Source: Mycobacterium sp.
Lineage (GTDB): Bacteria; Actinomycetota; Actinomycetes; Mycobacteriales; Mycobacteriaceae
Reading direction: 5' to 3'
DNA: 64,000 nt
Assembly (NCBI GenBank): GCA_020438845.1
Contig: JAGQTV010000102.1
Location: forward strand, 62,001-126,000
The position numbers and the translations under genes are program-made. This document shows, in pieces, positions 1 through 8,536 of this stretch. The notes below the pieces were generated by a model. The model ran no database searches. It saw only the letters and a program-made list of their open reading frames with translations, and was not told the origin of the DNA. The number at the start of each line of letters is the position of its first letter. The first letter of the stretch is position 1.

Positions 1-1532
1 CCCTGGAAACCGTAGTAGGGGTAGTAGGACAAGAAGCTGTAGTCGGCGGTCATCACAACGGTCTCGTCGCGCCGCTTGCCGGTGGCTTCCAGAATCGCGG
101 AGTCCACCTGTGGATAGAACTTCTCGGCGCCCGGCGGTCGGCGGTCACCGCGTTGCCCGTCACCGTCGGTGTCGGTATAGGCCACGCTGAGGTCGGGCCG
201 CAGCACGTCGGGAATGCCCTGGCTGAAGCCGACCGCCCCGATGAGGCCGACAGCCGTCGCCACCGCGAAGGCCGCTGACCCAAATCGGTCGGCCGCCGCC
301 CGGGCCAGGTCGTAGAAGCCGAACACCCCTGCCGCTGCCAGCAGCACCGTCAAGGTCGGCTGTAGGCGGAACGAGAGCAAGGTGGTCCCGCCGAGTGTGG
401 TCAGCATCGACAACAGTGACCACCCGTATAGGGACAACACCCCGATGCCCAATGCCGCGGCACGGACCGATCTGATTCCCCGCCACGCCAGCCACACAGT
501 GCCGACCATGCACAGTGCACCTAGCAGTGAGAATTGCAGCATCGGGAAGTTCAGTACCGCCCCGTCGGCGGGCAGATAGTGCTGGGCGCTACCGGTGTCG
601 GCGAGTGGACCTCGGGCGGCGCGAAGCAGGAAGGGCAGCCAGGTGACGGCGCCGATCGCGGCGGCAAGCACCGCTATGACCACCAACCTCACCAAGGGCG
701 CGACGCTGCGCCGGGTGGCGGCGGCGACCGTCGCCATCACGGTGACCGTGAACGCGGTGTAGGCAAGCAACAACGTGTAGAAGGTCGCGGTGACGCCGAG
801 GAATACCCCGACCCCGACGACCGCGGCCCATCCGGAGTGCGTCCTTCGGCCGCCCCGCAACCCGGACCAGGCCAGAACCAGCACCGGAGGGATCAGCATC
901 GTGATGATCGCGCTGTAGGGCTCGGTCGAGCTGTATGCCGATACGATCGCGGCGGTGGCGGCCGTGACGGTGAGGGCGTACTCGGAACGGACCAGCTCCG
1001 ACCACAGAACGAAAGCGACGGCGACGGAGATGGCGATCGATGTGATCGCCCACGGCTTGAACATCTCCCAGCCGGGCGTGCCGGTCAGGGCAGCTGCCCG
1101 CCCCCCGATCCAGAACCAGCCGGGCGGATAGAACGGCGGTAGCCCGATATAGGTCATGTCGTGCAGGGCGGGGCTGTCGGTCAGCCTGGTGAGGTACTCG
1201 GTTCGGAACTGCTGGTCCACTGACACGCCGAACAGGTAGAGCTTGGTGGCGCCCAGCGGCATGGCCAGGGTGACAACCACGAACGCCGCCAACAGCACTG
1301 GTGCGGTGAGCCGGGCGAGCAGGTGACCGCCGCGTCGCCACAGCCAGCCCACCCCGACCAGTGCGACCAGAGCGCCGACCTGGCCGGCGGTGGTCAACGC
1401 GTGTAGCTGGTTGGACGACGGGAAGGCCGGCCAGTCCACCCGAGCGATCGCCACGAGCGCGATAACCGAGACGATGACCGCGGCAAATGCTGCCAAAAGC
1501 ATCTGGGCCGCGGTGTCGACTGCCTTGTGCAT
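1..1532 (-). CDS. aftA: Arabinofuranosyltransferase AftA, 3' end cut off by window edge
   Basis: AftA is a GT-C membrane enzyme that transfers the first arabinofuranose residues from decaprenyl-phospho-arabinose onto the galactan chain of arabinogalactan. Reading the minus strand from ATG at 1532 gives about 510 residues: a hydrophobic N-terminus ([16 protein letters not shown]), then the AftA-like stretch [16 protein letters not shown] and [17 protein letters not shown], with further membrane segments. The family is about 640 residues, so roughly 130 C-terminal residues lie outside the window. It follows dprE2 on the same strand with a 9-nt gap, the same order as M. tuberculosis Rv3790-Rv3792, so the enzyme sits next to the genes that make its donor. 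Family assignment is by sequence recognition and synteny. Confidence 0.93.
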   Translation of the reverse strand, partial: MHKAVDTAAQMLLAAFAAVIVSVIALVAIARVDWPAFPSSNQLHALTTAGQVGALVALVGVGWLWRRGGHLLARLTAPVLLAAFVVVTLAMPLGATKLYLFGVSVDQQFRTEYLTRLTDSPALHDMTYIGLPPFYPPGWFWIGGRAAALTGTPGWEMFKPWAITSIAISVAVAFVLWSELVRSEYALTVTAATAAIVSAYSSTEPYSAIITMLIPPVLVLAWSGLRGGRRTHSGWAAVVGVGVFLGVTATFYTLLLAYTAFTVTVMATVAAATRRSVAPLVRLVVIAVLAAAIGAVTWLPFLLRAARGPLADTGSAQHYLPADGAVLNFPMLQFSLLGALCMVGTVWLAWRGIRSVRAAALGIGVLSLYGWSLLSMLTTLGGTTLLSFRLQPTLTVLLAAAGVFGFYDLARAAADRFGSAAFAVATAVGLIGAVGFSQGIPDVLRPDLSVAYTDTDGDGQRGDRRPPGAEKFYPQVDSAILEATGKRRDETVVMTADYSFLSYYPYYGFQ

Positions 1533-1541
1533 TGGTTCTTG

Positions 1542-2306
1542 TCAGATGGGCAGCTTGCGGAAGATGGGCCGCGGGATATGCCGCAACACCATCATCACGT
1601 AGCGGAATGCTCCCGGTGCCCAGACCAGATCCTTGCCCTTGGCCGACGCAGTGACGGCGAGGTCGGCCACGTACTCCTTGTCGACCGTCAGCGGAGCCTC
1701 TTTGACGTGCGCGCTCATCCGGGTCCGCACCTGCCCCGGCCGGATCACCAGGACATGAACTCCGAACGGGCGCAACGCCTCGCCGAGACCGAGATAGAAG
1801 CCGTCGAGTCCGGCCTTGGTGGAGCCGTAGACGAAGTTGGAACGACGTACCCGCTCACCTGCAGCCGAACTCATCGCGATGATCTGGCCGTACCCCTGGT
1901 TGCGCATTTTCTCGCCCACCAGCACCCCCACCGAAACCGCTGCGGTGTAGTTGATTTCGGCGATCTGAACCGCCTTACGCTGGTCCTGCCAGAGTTCTTC
2001 GGCGTCGCCGAGCAAGCCGAAGGCGACGATCGCAACGTCAACATCTCCGTCGGAGAAACACTCGTCGATCACCGAAGGATGGCTGTCGGTGGCGACAGCG
2101 TCGAAGTCGACCAGCCGTACCGACTTGGCGCCGGCGGCCTTCATTTGCGCAACGGCGGCTTCGCGCCCGGGATCGTCGGGCAGGGCGGCCAGGATGATTC
2201 GGGCTGGGGCGTCGCGTAGATAACGCTCACAGATCGCCAGCCCGATCTCCGAGGTTCCGCCGAGCAGCAGAATCGTCTGGGGGTTTCCTACGGCATCAAT
2301 CACCAT
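1542..2306 (-). CDS. dprE2: Decaprenylphosphoryl-2-keto-D-erythro-pentose reductase DprE2
   Basis: A 254-residue short-chain dehydrogenase. With DprE1 it epimerises decaprenyl-phospho-ribose to decaprenyl-phospho-arabinose; DprE2 performs the NADH-dependent reduction of the 2'-keto intermediate. The N-terminal dinucleotide motif [14 protein letters not shown] is at about residues 12-25 and the catalytic YGSTKAG (Tyr-x3-Lys) at about 159-165, after MSSAAGE, which supplies the Ser. It abuts dprE1, whose stop is at 2307, with no intergenic space, and precedes aftA, so the three are almost certainly one operon. Length and order match Rv3791. Confidence 0.95.
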   Translation of the reverse strand: MVIDAVGNPQTILLLGGTSEIGLAICERYLRDAPARIILAALPDDPGREAAVAQMKAAGAKSVRLVDFDAVATDSHPSVIDECFSDGDVDVAIVAFGLLGDAEELWQDQRKAVQIAEINYTAAVSVGVLVGEKMRNQGYGQIIAMSSAAGERVRRSNFVYGSTKAGLDGFYLGLGEALRPFGVHVLVIRPGQVRTRMSAHVKEAPLTVDKEYVADLAVTASAKGKDLVWAPGAFRYVMMVLRHIPRPIFRKLPI

Positions 2307-3719
2307 TTACAGCAGCTCCAAACGTCGGGCCATGTCGGATGCGAAGACGTGGTTGGGATCCACCCTGCGCCGCACCGCGATCCACTCGTCGATGCGGGGA
2401 TACATGGCGTGGAAGGTCTCAGCGGTGGTGCGTGAGTCCTTTGCGGTGTAAAGCCGCCCACCGAACTGAAGGACCCGGCGGTCCAAGTCGGTGACGAATT
2501 CATTCAGACCGGCCTTGATCGGGAAGTCCACGCAGACGTTCCACCCCGGAATCGGGAAGCTAAGAGGGGCCTGGTTTCCGGGCCCGAAGAGCTTGAACAC
2601 ATTCAGGAATGAGTAATGGCCGGAAGCCTGAATGTCGATGATGATCGCTTTGAACTCCTCGACGGCCTCCATCGGGACCACGAACTGGTACTGCAGGAAA
2701 CCGGCTGGTCCGTAGGCGCGGTTCCACTCGCCGAACATGTCCAGCGGGTGGTAGAACTGCGTCAGATTCTGGACCTTGCCGCGATAGGTTCCCGACTTCC
2801 GATACCACAGTTCGCCGATCGGCCCGAAGGTGTACTTGTTGGCCAACCCATTGGGAAATATATCCGGGAACGTAAGCAGTTGCGGTGCATCGAATTTCAG
2901 TGGATTGCGTTGCAGCTTCTCGGGTAGCTGGTCCAACCGGGCCAGGGAACCCCGGGAGATCGCCGCACGGCCCAGCTTGGGTGGCGGGCTGATCGCGTCG
3001 AACCACGCACTGGAGTAGGTGTAGTTGGCCTCGCTGCCGTCACTGTGGAAGGCGATGGTCTCGTCGAGGCTAGCGGTAACGTCGCCGTCTGCGATGAAGT
3101 ACGCCGTCTCGGTGGGCGTCATCTCGATCGTGGCCCGCAGGATGATCCCGGTCAGCCCGTTGCCTCCCACGGTGGCCCAGAACAGATCGGATTCGGCGCC
3201 GTCGGGTCTGATGGTGCGAACCTTGCCGTCGGCGGTGAGCAGGTCCATCGATCGGACGTGGTTGCCGAAACTGCCGGCGCTGTGGTGATTCTTGCCGTGG
3301 ATGTCGCAACCGATAGCTCCACCGACCGTCACCTGACGGGTGCCCGGCAGCACCGGAACCCAGAGGCCGAACGGCAGTGCCGCCTTCATCAGCTGATCCA
3401 GACTCACGCCGCCGTCGACGTCGACCATCCGAGTCGATGCCTCGATGCTGTGGATCCGATTGAGCGCGGGCATGTCGATGACCAGTCCGCCGCCGTTTTG
3501 CGCGTTGTCCCCGTAGGACCGGCCCAGGCCGCGGGCGAGAATTCCGCGGTGGCGGCCATCGGCTGCCTCGTCGGCCGCCCGGTTGACGGCCGCGATGATC
3601 TCTTCGGGGTCCGGGGTGGACAGCACCTCGGCGACGCTGGGCGAGGTGCGTCCCCAGCCGCTCAGCCGTCTCATCATGGTCGTGCCGGACCTAGGGGTGG
3701 TCGACCTAGGGATGGTCAT
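2307..3719 (-). CDS. dprE1: Decaprenylphosphoryl-beta-D-ribose 2'-oxidase DprE1
   Basis: FAD-dependent oxidase of the VAO/PCMH fold, 470 residues from ATG 3719. It oxidises decaprenyl-phospho-ribose in the essential DPA pathway and is the target of benzothiazinones. FAD-binding signatures [19 protein letters not shown] and [19 protein letters not shown] are intact. The cysteine in the C-terminal motif NVCVDFP is residue 396, exactly 74 residues from the end, as for Cys387 of the 461-residue M. tuberculosis enzyme. The first 14 residues come from a 15-bp tandem duplication (TTPRS-type repeat), and ATGs at 3677 and 3674 (MMRRL) give a length closer to the M. tuberculosis protein. No clear Shine-Dalgarno decides between these starts. 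Confidence 0.95.
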   Translation of the reverse strand: MTIPRSTTPRSGTTMMRRLSGWGRTSPSVAEVLSTPDPEEIIAAVNRAADEAADGRHRGILARGLGRSYGDNAQNGGGLVIDMPALNRIHSIEASTRMVDVDGGVSLDQLMKAALPFGLWVPVLPGTRQVTVGGAIGCDIHGKNHHSAGSFGNHVRSMDLLTADGKVRTIRPDGAESDLFWATVGGNGLTGIILRATIEMTPTETAYFIADGDVTASLDETIAFHSDGSEANYTYSSAWFDAISPPPKLGRAAISRGSLARLDQLPEKLQRNPLKFDAPQLLTFPDIFPNGLANKYTFGPIGELWYRKSGTYRGKVQNLTQFYHPLDMFGEWNRAYGPAGFLQYQFVVPMEAVEEFKAIIIDIQASGHYSFLNVFKLFGPGNQAPLSFPIPGWNVCVDFPIKAGLNEFVTDLDRRVLQFGGRLYTAKDSRTTAETFHAMYPRIDEWIAVRRRVDPNHVFASDMARRLELL

Positions 3720-3735
3720 CGTGAGGAGGTTACCG

Positions 3736-4155
3736 TCACGCTCCCGGCCTCCGGAAAATCCACACCCGTTGGACGACGAAATTGATCACCGTCGCGGTTC
3801 CCTGAGCGACGACGAACGCCACTGGGACCGCCAAGCCCCGGTAATCCAGAAGGTGCAAAGTGAAGTGGTTGAGACCGACCTGGACGATGAAGGTCAGGGC
3901 ATAGAGGACCATCACCTTGGCGAACCGCGACCGGCTGGGCGGGGCTCCGAAGGTCCAGCGCCGGTTGATCAGATAGGCGGTGAGTGTGCCGGCGATGAAA
4001 CCGATGGCCTTGGCCAGGTCGACCTGAAGGCCCGCGCCCTTGTAGAGCAGCAGGTAGAGCCCGAAGTCAACGATCGCCGAAAAGCCGCCGGTCAGCACGA
4101 ACCGCAGCACCTGGGTCTTGAGACTCAGGTGCTGAGGTAGCGCGATTTCGGCCAT
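3736..4155 (-). CDS. GtrA-family small membrane protein (Rv3789-like)
   Basis: A 139-residue protein with four predicted membrane segments and the GtrA signature ([21 protein letters not shown] near the start, INRRWTF in the middle). GtrA proteins are linked to moving or anchoring polyprenol-linked sugars. The M. tuberculosis counterpart Rv3789 has been proposed either as a DPA flippase or as an anchor for the galactan enzyme WbbL/GlfT machinery. It precedes dprE1 by 16 nt on the same strand and probably starts the gtrA-dprE1-dprE2-aftA transcript. The exact biochemical role is unsettled in the literature and cannot be decided from sequence. Confidence 0.9.
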   Translation of the reverse strand: MAEIALPQHLSLKTQVLRFVLTGGFSAIVDFGLYLLLYKGAGLQVDLAKAIGFIAGTLTAYLINRRWTFGAPPSRSRFAKVMVLYALTFIVQVGLNHFTLHLLDYRGLAVPVAFVVAQGTATVINFVVQRVWIFRRPGA

Positions 4156-4184
4156 CGCGGGAAGCTTACGTGCACCATTGAGAG

Positions 4185-4811
4185 GTGGTCGATGATCTGA
4201 TGGAGGCGTGGACGGCTCTGATCGGCCGGCACACCGACTCGCCCGAGGCGGAAGACGTCGGCCGTCGCCTCCTGGCGTCCTGGCGCGAACCTCACCGCCG
4301 CTACCACGCGGTGTGCCACCTGCGGGACATCCTCGCCCGGGTCGAGGAGCTCAGCGCGCTGGCTGAGGATCCCGACGCCGTCCGGTTGGCTGCCTGGTAC
4401 CACGACTCGGTGTATGCGGGACTTCCGGACGACGAAGAGCGCAGCGCCCGCCGCTCCGAACAGGAGCTGTCCGGACTCGGCGTGGCGCCGGCCCTGGTGG
4501 ACGAGGTGGCCCGGCTGGTGCGCCTGACCGTCAACCACGACCCGGCGCCCGGCGACCGCAACGGCGAGGTGCTCTCCGACGCCGACCTCTCGGCGTTGGC
4601 GGTGTCCCCTGAGCATTACCAAAGCAACAGCGCGGCGATTCTCGAGGAGTATCGGCACATCCCCGTTGACGTGCTCCGCAAGGGTCGGCTACAGGTGCTG
4701 GCGGCCCTCCTCGGGAGCCCCGGAGTGTTCCGCACCGAACCCGGGCGACGGCGGTGGGAGACCGCCGCAAGGGACAACATGCTTGCGGAGATGGCCCAGC
4801 TGAGCAAATGA
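4185..4811 (+). CDS. HD-domain metal-dependent phosphohydrolase family protein
   Basis: A 208-residue predicted metal-dependent HD-superfamily protein. The family pattern is visible: [13 protein letters not shown] in the N-terminal third supplies the first His, [11 protein letters not shown] the His-Asp pair, and RLTVNHDPA a later His. Substrate unknown. The start used is GTG 4185; ATG 4200 is an alternative with AGAGG 14 nt upstream. The gene diverges from the GtrA gene, with 29 nt between the two starts, so both promoters must share a very short region. It is inserted relative to the M. tuberculosis order and has no obvious link to cell-wall synthesis. Confidence 0.8.
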   Translation: MVDDLMEAWTALIGRHTDSPEAEDVGRRLLASWREPHRRYHAVCHLRDILARVEELSALAEDPDAVRLAAWYHDSVYAGLPDDEERSARRSEQELSGLGVAPALVDEVARLVRLTVNHDPAPGDRNGEVLSDADLSALAVSPEHYQSNSAAILEEYRHIPVDVLRKGRLQVLAALLGSPGVFRTEPGRRRWETAARDNMLAEMAQLSK

Positions 4812-4873
4812 CTCGGCGGTAAAGGCCTTTAAGCACTTGCGCTGAGGCGGTTTGGCGTAGACGATTCTGGCTC

Positions 4874-5308
4874 ATGGCAGACGAACATGGCCCGATCTCG
4901 GTACTCGACGACAACGAAGCCTGGCGGCTACTGGAAAGTGTTTCGCTGGGGCGGCTGGTGACCAGCTTCGGCGGCCAGCTTGAGATCTTCCCGGTCAACT
5001 TCGTCGTCCAACACGGCACCGTTCTCATCCGTACCGCTGAGGGAACGAAGCTCTTCACGACGGTGATGAACGACCGCGTGCTCTTCGAAGCCGACGACCA
5101 CACAGTCGCCGGAGGCTGGAGTGTGATCGTGCGCGGCACCGCCCGCGTGCTGACCACTTCCGAGGAGATTCGAGAGGCCGACCGGGCCGGGCTGATGCCC
5201 TGGGTACCGACGGTCAAGACGCGTTATGTGCGGGTGACTGCTACGGAGATCAGCGCGCGGAGTTTCCGCTTCGGTCCTGAACCCCAAGACGGTGCTGTTC
5301 CGGGTTAG
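4874..5308 (+). CDS. Pyridoxamine 5'-phosphate oxidase-like (FMN split-barrel) protein
   Basis: A 144-residue protein of the PNPOx-like FMN/F420 split-barrel superfamily. The N-terminal region EAWRLLESVSLGRLVTSFGG followed by IFPVNFVV and LIRTAEGTKL is typical of small actinobacterial members. These proteins bind flavins, F420 or haem; substrate cannot be inferred. It starts 62 nt after the HD gene, so may be co-transcribed. It ends just before a 51-bp tandem repeat and converges on wzm. Confidence 0.82.
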   Translation: MADEHGPISVLDDNEAWRLLESVSLGRLVTSFGGQLEIFPVNFVVQHGTVLIRTAEGTKLFTTVMNDRVLFEADDHTVAGGWSVIVRGTARVLTTSEEIREADRAGLMPWVPTVKTRYVRVTATEISARSFRFGPEPQDGAVPG

Positions 5309-5312
5309 TGCC

Positions 5313-5422
5313 GACTGCCCGACTCCTCAGCGGCTCGCTGCGCTGCGCCGCATCGTCGCCGGGGGGAGTCTGACTGCCCGACTCCTCAGCGGCTCGCTGC
5401 GCTGCGCCGCATCGTCGCCGGG
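5313..5422. repeat. 51-bp intergenic direct repeat, two copies (MIRU-like)
   Basis: The same 51 bases (beginning GACTGCCCGACTCCTCAG and ending GCATCGTCGCCGGG) occur at 5313-5363 and 5372-5422, 8 nt apart. They fill the whole gap between the convergent PNPOx-like gene and wzm; the second copy ends one base before the wzm stop codon. Within each unit the CGGCTCGCTGCGCTGCGCCG part is rich in short self-complementary runs. Intergenic repeats of comparable sequence style are common in mycobacteria, but membership of a named family was not tested. Confidence 0.9.
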
Positions 5423-6253
5423 CTAGACCCAGTAGGGCACGCGGGCCCGGAACTGCCGCAACGCCACGGCCGCCGCGCACCAGCCCAGGACCGTCAGCAC
5501 TATCACGACTACCCAATGCCGGGTTTCCTGATGCGCGCCCAGTAGTGGAGCGCGCAGGATGTCGAGATAGTGCAGCAGTGGGTTGAGTTCGATGATCTTG
5601 GTCCACCGGCCGGCGCCTTGGCGCTCCAGGGTTTCGGCGTTCCAGATGATCGGCGTCATGAAGAACAGCAGTTGCACCAGTGATCCAAGAAGCGGGGCGA
5701 TGTCGCGGTAGCGGGTGGCCAGGATTCCGAAACAGAACGACACCCACACGCAGTTGAGCATGATCAAGGCAATCGCCGGTAACACCGACAGGTCGGCCCA
5801 CGACCACGGCTTGGGGTAGATGATCGCGATCACCACGAAGATCACGATGTTGTGCGCGAACAGAATCATCTGCCGCCACACCAGTCGGTAGACGTGCACG
5901 CTCAGGGGCGTCGGAAGTTGTTTGATCAGACCCTCATTGGCCATGAACACCTCTGCGCCCTCCAGGATGGAGGCGTTGATCATGTTCCAGATGATCAGGC
6001 CCAGGGTCACGTAGGGCAGGTGTTCGGCAATCGGAAGCTTGAACAGCTTGGCGTAAAGCAGGCCCATGGCCACGGCCGTGGTTCCGGTGGCGATGGTGAT
6101 CCAGAACGGGCCGAGCACGGACCGGCGGTACTTCTGCTTGATGTCCTGCCAGCCCAGATGCAGCCACAATTCCCGTTTGTGAAAGCCGTCGATCAGATCG
6201 CCCCAGGCGCGGGCGAAGGTCTTGGACTGACTGGCTGCCTCGATGATTGTCAC
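5423..6253 (-). CDS. wzm: Galactan export ABC transporter, permease Wzm
   Basis: ABC-2 type permease, about 276 residues from GTG 6253, with six membrane segments; WQDIKQKYRRSVLGPFWITI marks the conserved N-terminal amphipathic region of the Wzm/RfbD family. With Wzt it exports the lipid-linked galactan precursor of arabinogalactan to the periplasm. A longer start (ATG 6319, 298 residues) would overlap glfT1 by 62 nt. GTG 6253 lies 4 nt after the glfT1 stop with GCGGAG upstream and gives a length near the M. tuberculosis protein (280), so I prefer it. Operon with glfT1 and wzt; equivalent of Rv3783. Confidence 0.9.
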   Translation of the reverse strand: MTIIEAASQSKTFARAWGDLIDGFHKRELWLHLGWQDIKQKYRRSVLGPFWITIATGTTAVAMGLLYAKLFKLPIAEHLPYVTLGLIIWNMINASILEGAEVFMANEGLIKQLPTPLSVHVYRLVWRQMILFAHNIVIFVVIAIIYPKPWSWADLSVLPAIALIMLNCVWVSFCFGILATRYRDIAPLLGSLVQLLFFMTPIIWNAETLERQGAGRWTKIIELNPLLHYLDILRAPLLGAHQETRHWVVVIVLTVLGWCAAAVALRQFRARVPYWV

Positions 6254-6257
6254 CGGC

Positions 6258-7163
6258 TCACTCCGCACTGCTCCTGAATTGCTCGTGACGACCCAAGCGA
6301 CGTAGCCGTATCCACTCACGCAGCCCGGCCGGATCGCGACGGGTTACCAGGAAAAACCACCCGAAGCGGAGCCATTCCTGCGGCAGCAGTTTGCGAAGCC
6401 CAGGCTGGGACAGCACGTAACCACGGTTGCGATAGGTGTAGAAGCGCTTGACCGGGTCGTCGGGGTATTGGGTGTGCATCCGCCCGCCGAGGATCGGTTT
6501 GAACTCGTCGCTGCCATAGGGGTGGAGGTAAACGGTGTCCAGGCAAGTGCCGAAGGGTAGGCCGCTGCGCACCAGACGGCGATGCAATTCCACTTCGTCG
6601 CCGCGAACGAACAGTCGGATGTCCGGAACCCCAACGGCTGCAATGGCGTCCGCTCGGAAAAGCGCACCGTTGAACAGCGACGCGATTCCGGGCAGTAGAT
6701 CTTGGTCGGGGCCCTGCGTCCGTAATTCGCCGACGTGCCGTCGCCACACCAGTCCCCGCCGCAGCGGGAACGCCAACCGGTCGGGGTGGTCAAGCGCGCA
6801 CACCATCGGAGACACCTCGGCGAGGTTGTGCTTGCGGGCACACGCCAGCAGAGTGGCCAGCACCTCGGCGTCGCGGGGACGGCCGTCATCGTCGGCCAGC
6901 CACACCCAGTCCGCACCCAATGCCAGCGCGTGCAGAATCCCGAGAGCGAAACCGCCTGCACCGCCCAGATTTCGGTGTGACCCGAGGTAGGTGGTGGGGA
7001 CGGTTTGTCCGGTCACCAGGTCTCGTACCCGCTCGTCGTGATCGTTGTCGACGACGATCAGATGATCGATCATGCGACTCTGGGTGGTCACTACGTCCAG
7101 CGATTTGGCCAGTTCATCGGGACGGCGGTGGGTGACGACGACAGCACACACCATGTCACTCAT
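6258..7163 (-). CDS. glfT1: Galactofuranosyltransferase GlfT1
   Basis: GT2-family transferase of about 301 residues that adds the first galactofuranose residues to the decaprenyl-PP-GlcNAc-Rha acceptor, initiating galactan. It opens MSDMVCAVVVTHRRPDELAK, followed by the nucleotide-sugar signature WVWLADDDGRP and the acceptor-region motif FVRGDEVELHRR. ATG 7163 is chosen because it aligns with the family N-terminus and overlaps the wzt stop by 8 nt; a 20-residue upstream extension to 7223 lies inside wzt and is not needed. Equivalent of Rv3782. Confidence 0.93.
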   Translation of the reverse strand: MSDMVCAVVVTHRRPDELAKSLDVVTTQSRMIDHLIVVDNDHDERVRDLVTGQTVPTTYLGSHRNLGGAGGFALGILHALALGADWVWLADDDGRPRDAEVLATLLACARKHNLAEVSPMVCALDHPDRLAFPLRRGLVWRRHVGELRTQGPDQDLLPGIASLFNGALFRADAIAAVGVPDIRLFVRGDEVELHRRLVRSGLPFGTCLDTVYLHPYGSDEFKPILGGRMHTQYPDDPVKRFYTYRNRGYVLSQPGLRKLLPQEWLRFGWFFLVTRRDPAGLREWIRLRRLGRHEQFRSSAE

Positions 7164-7971
7164 CGTCAGGCGACCAATCGGCGGCGTGCTCGATGAGTAC
7201 CTCGCGCACGTGACGCGCGGCATCCTCGCCTTCGTAGGCGCGCACGACCTCTTCGATGCCGCCCCTCAAGCGAATGGTGCCGTGGTCGATCCACATGGCG
7301 GTTTTGCACAGTCGTGCCAGAAACTCGTTGGAATGGCTGGCGAACACCAGGATTCCGGATCGTTCGACCAATGCCTGCAAGCGGTGTTGGGCCTTCTTCA
7401 GGAATTCGGCGTCGACGGCGCCGATGCCCTCGTCGAGCAGCAGGATCTCCGGGTCGATGCTGGTGACCACACCCATGGCCAACCGCACCCGCATGCCGGT
7501 GGAGTAGGTGCGCAGTGGCATGGACAGGTAGTCGCCGAGTTCGGTGAACTCCGCGATCTCGTCGACCTTGGACAGCATCTGCTTTCGGGTCTGTCCCAGG
7601 AACAGTCCGCGGATGATGATGTTCTCGTAGCCGGTTATCTCCGGGTCCATCCCGACGCCGAGATCGAAAACCGGCGCGACGCGCCCCCGTACGACGGTTC
7701 GGCCACGGGTGGGCTCGTAGATGCCGGAGAGCAGTCGCAGCAGAGTCGACTTGCCCGCACCGTTGTGCCCGACGAGGCCGACTCGATCGCCCATCTTCAG
7801 CGTCATGGTGATCTCGCGCAGCGCTTCGATGACGACGACGTTGTCACCGGTGCGTCCGATCGCCCCACCTGCCTTGCCGAGGAACGCCTTCTTCAGGGAG
7901 CGGGTCTTGGCGTCGAAGATGGGGAACTCGACCCAGGCATCACGGGTCTCGATATAGGGATCGACGGTCAC
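7156..7971 (-). CDS. wzt: Galactan export ABC transporter, ATPase Wzt
   Basis: A 271-residue ABC ATPase. Walker A GHNGAGKST is at about residues 83-91, the atypical polysaccharide-exporter signature YSTGMRVRLAMG at about 156-167, and Walker B ILLLDEGIGAVD follows. It energises Wzm for galactan export. GTG 7971 is 15 nt downstream of the bpa stop. The C-terminus is short, without the O-antigen-binding extension seen in some Wzt proteins, which fits a transporter that does not read a chain terminator. Equivalent of Rv3781. Confidence 0.93.
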   Translation of the reverse strand: MTVDPYIETRDAWVEFPIFDAKTRSLKKAFLGKAGGAIGRTGDNVVVIEALREITMTLKMGDRVGLVGHNGAGKSTLLRLLSGIYEPTRGRTVVRGRVAPVFDLGVGMDPEITGYENIIIRGLFLGQTRKQMLSKVDEIAEFTELGDYLSMPLRTYSTGMRVRLAMGVVTSIDPEILLLDEGIGAVDAEFLKKAQHRLQALVERSGILVFASHSNEFLARLCKTAMWIDHGTIRLRGGIEEVVRAYEGEDAARHVREVLIEHAADWSPDDE

Positions 7972-7986
7972 CGCGAACGTGCCGCC

Positions 7987-8508
7987 CTAGAGGTACTGAC
8001 CGGTGCCGTGACCACCCGGGGCGCCGGGTTGGGCCATTCCGGGAGGCAGGGCGCCCTGGCGCATGTGTTCGAGCTGGGCCCGGGCAGCCATCTGCTGTGC
8101 AAACAGTGCAGTCTGAATGCCGTGGAACAAACCCTCCAGCCACCCGACCAGCTGGGCCTGAGCTATCCGCAACTCGGCATCCGACGGGATGGACTCCTCG
8201 GAAAACGGCAGCGCCAGCCGGTGTAGTTCTTCCCGGAGTTCCGGGGCCAGACCGTCTTCGAGTTCTTGGATGCTGGTTGCGTGAATCTCTCGCAGCCGGG
8301 TGCGGCTGGCATCGTCCAGCGGCGCGGCTTTCACCTCGTCGAGCAATTGCTTGATCATGGTGCCGATACGCATCACCTTGGCCGGCTGTTCCACCAGGTC
8401 AGTTACGGAGCGATCGTTGCCGTCCTGGTCCGCCTCGGTGCCTGGACCGGCGATGACCTCGATGTTGTCGCTGAGGTCGTCCCCGACGTCATCGGCGTTG
8501 GTTGTCAT
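7987..8508 (-). CDS. bpa: Bacterial proteasome activator Bpa/PafE
   Basis: A 173-residue protein almost identical in its core to M. tuberculosis Rv3780: TDLVEQPAKVMRIGTMIKQ, then ELEDGLAPELREELHRL and AQAQLVGWLEGLFHGIQTA. It ends in GQYL, the C-terminal motif by which the dodecameric Bpa ring docks on the 20S proteasome and opens its gate without ATP. ATG 8508 has AAGGGA upstream; a TTG at 8529 would extend it by seven residues. It lies between an Rv3779-like gene and wzt on the same strand, a position conserved in M. tuberculosis although the function is unrelated to galactan. Confidence 0.94.
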   Translation of the reverse strand: MTTNADDVGDDLSDNIEVIAGPGTEADQDGNDRSVTDLVEQPAKVMRIGTMIKQLLDEVKAAPLDDASRTRLREIHATSIQELEDGLAPELREELHRLALPFSEESIPSDAELRIAQAQLVGWLEGLFHGIQTALFAQQMAARAQLEHMRQGALPPGMAQPGAPGGHGTGQYL

Positions 8509-8536
8509 GCGCTGAGTATTCCCTTGCAAGTCAGTG

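Noticed and set aside
534-1142. 202-codon plus-strand frame
   Set aside because: Gly/Arg/Asp-rich composition and overlap with aftA on the opposite strand mark it as a shadow.
6258-6319. Longer Wzm start at 6319
   Set aside because: It would overlap glfT1 by 62 nt and add residues without membrane or family character; GTG 6253 fits better.
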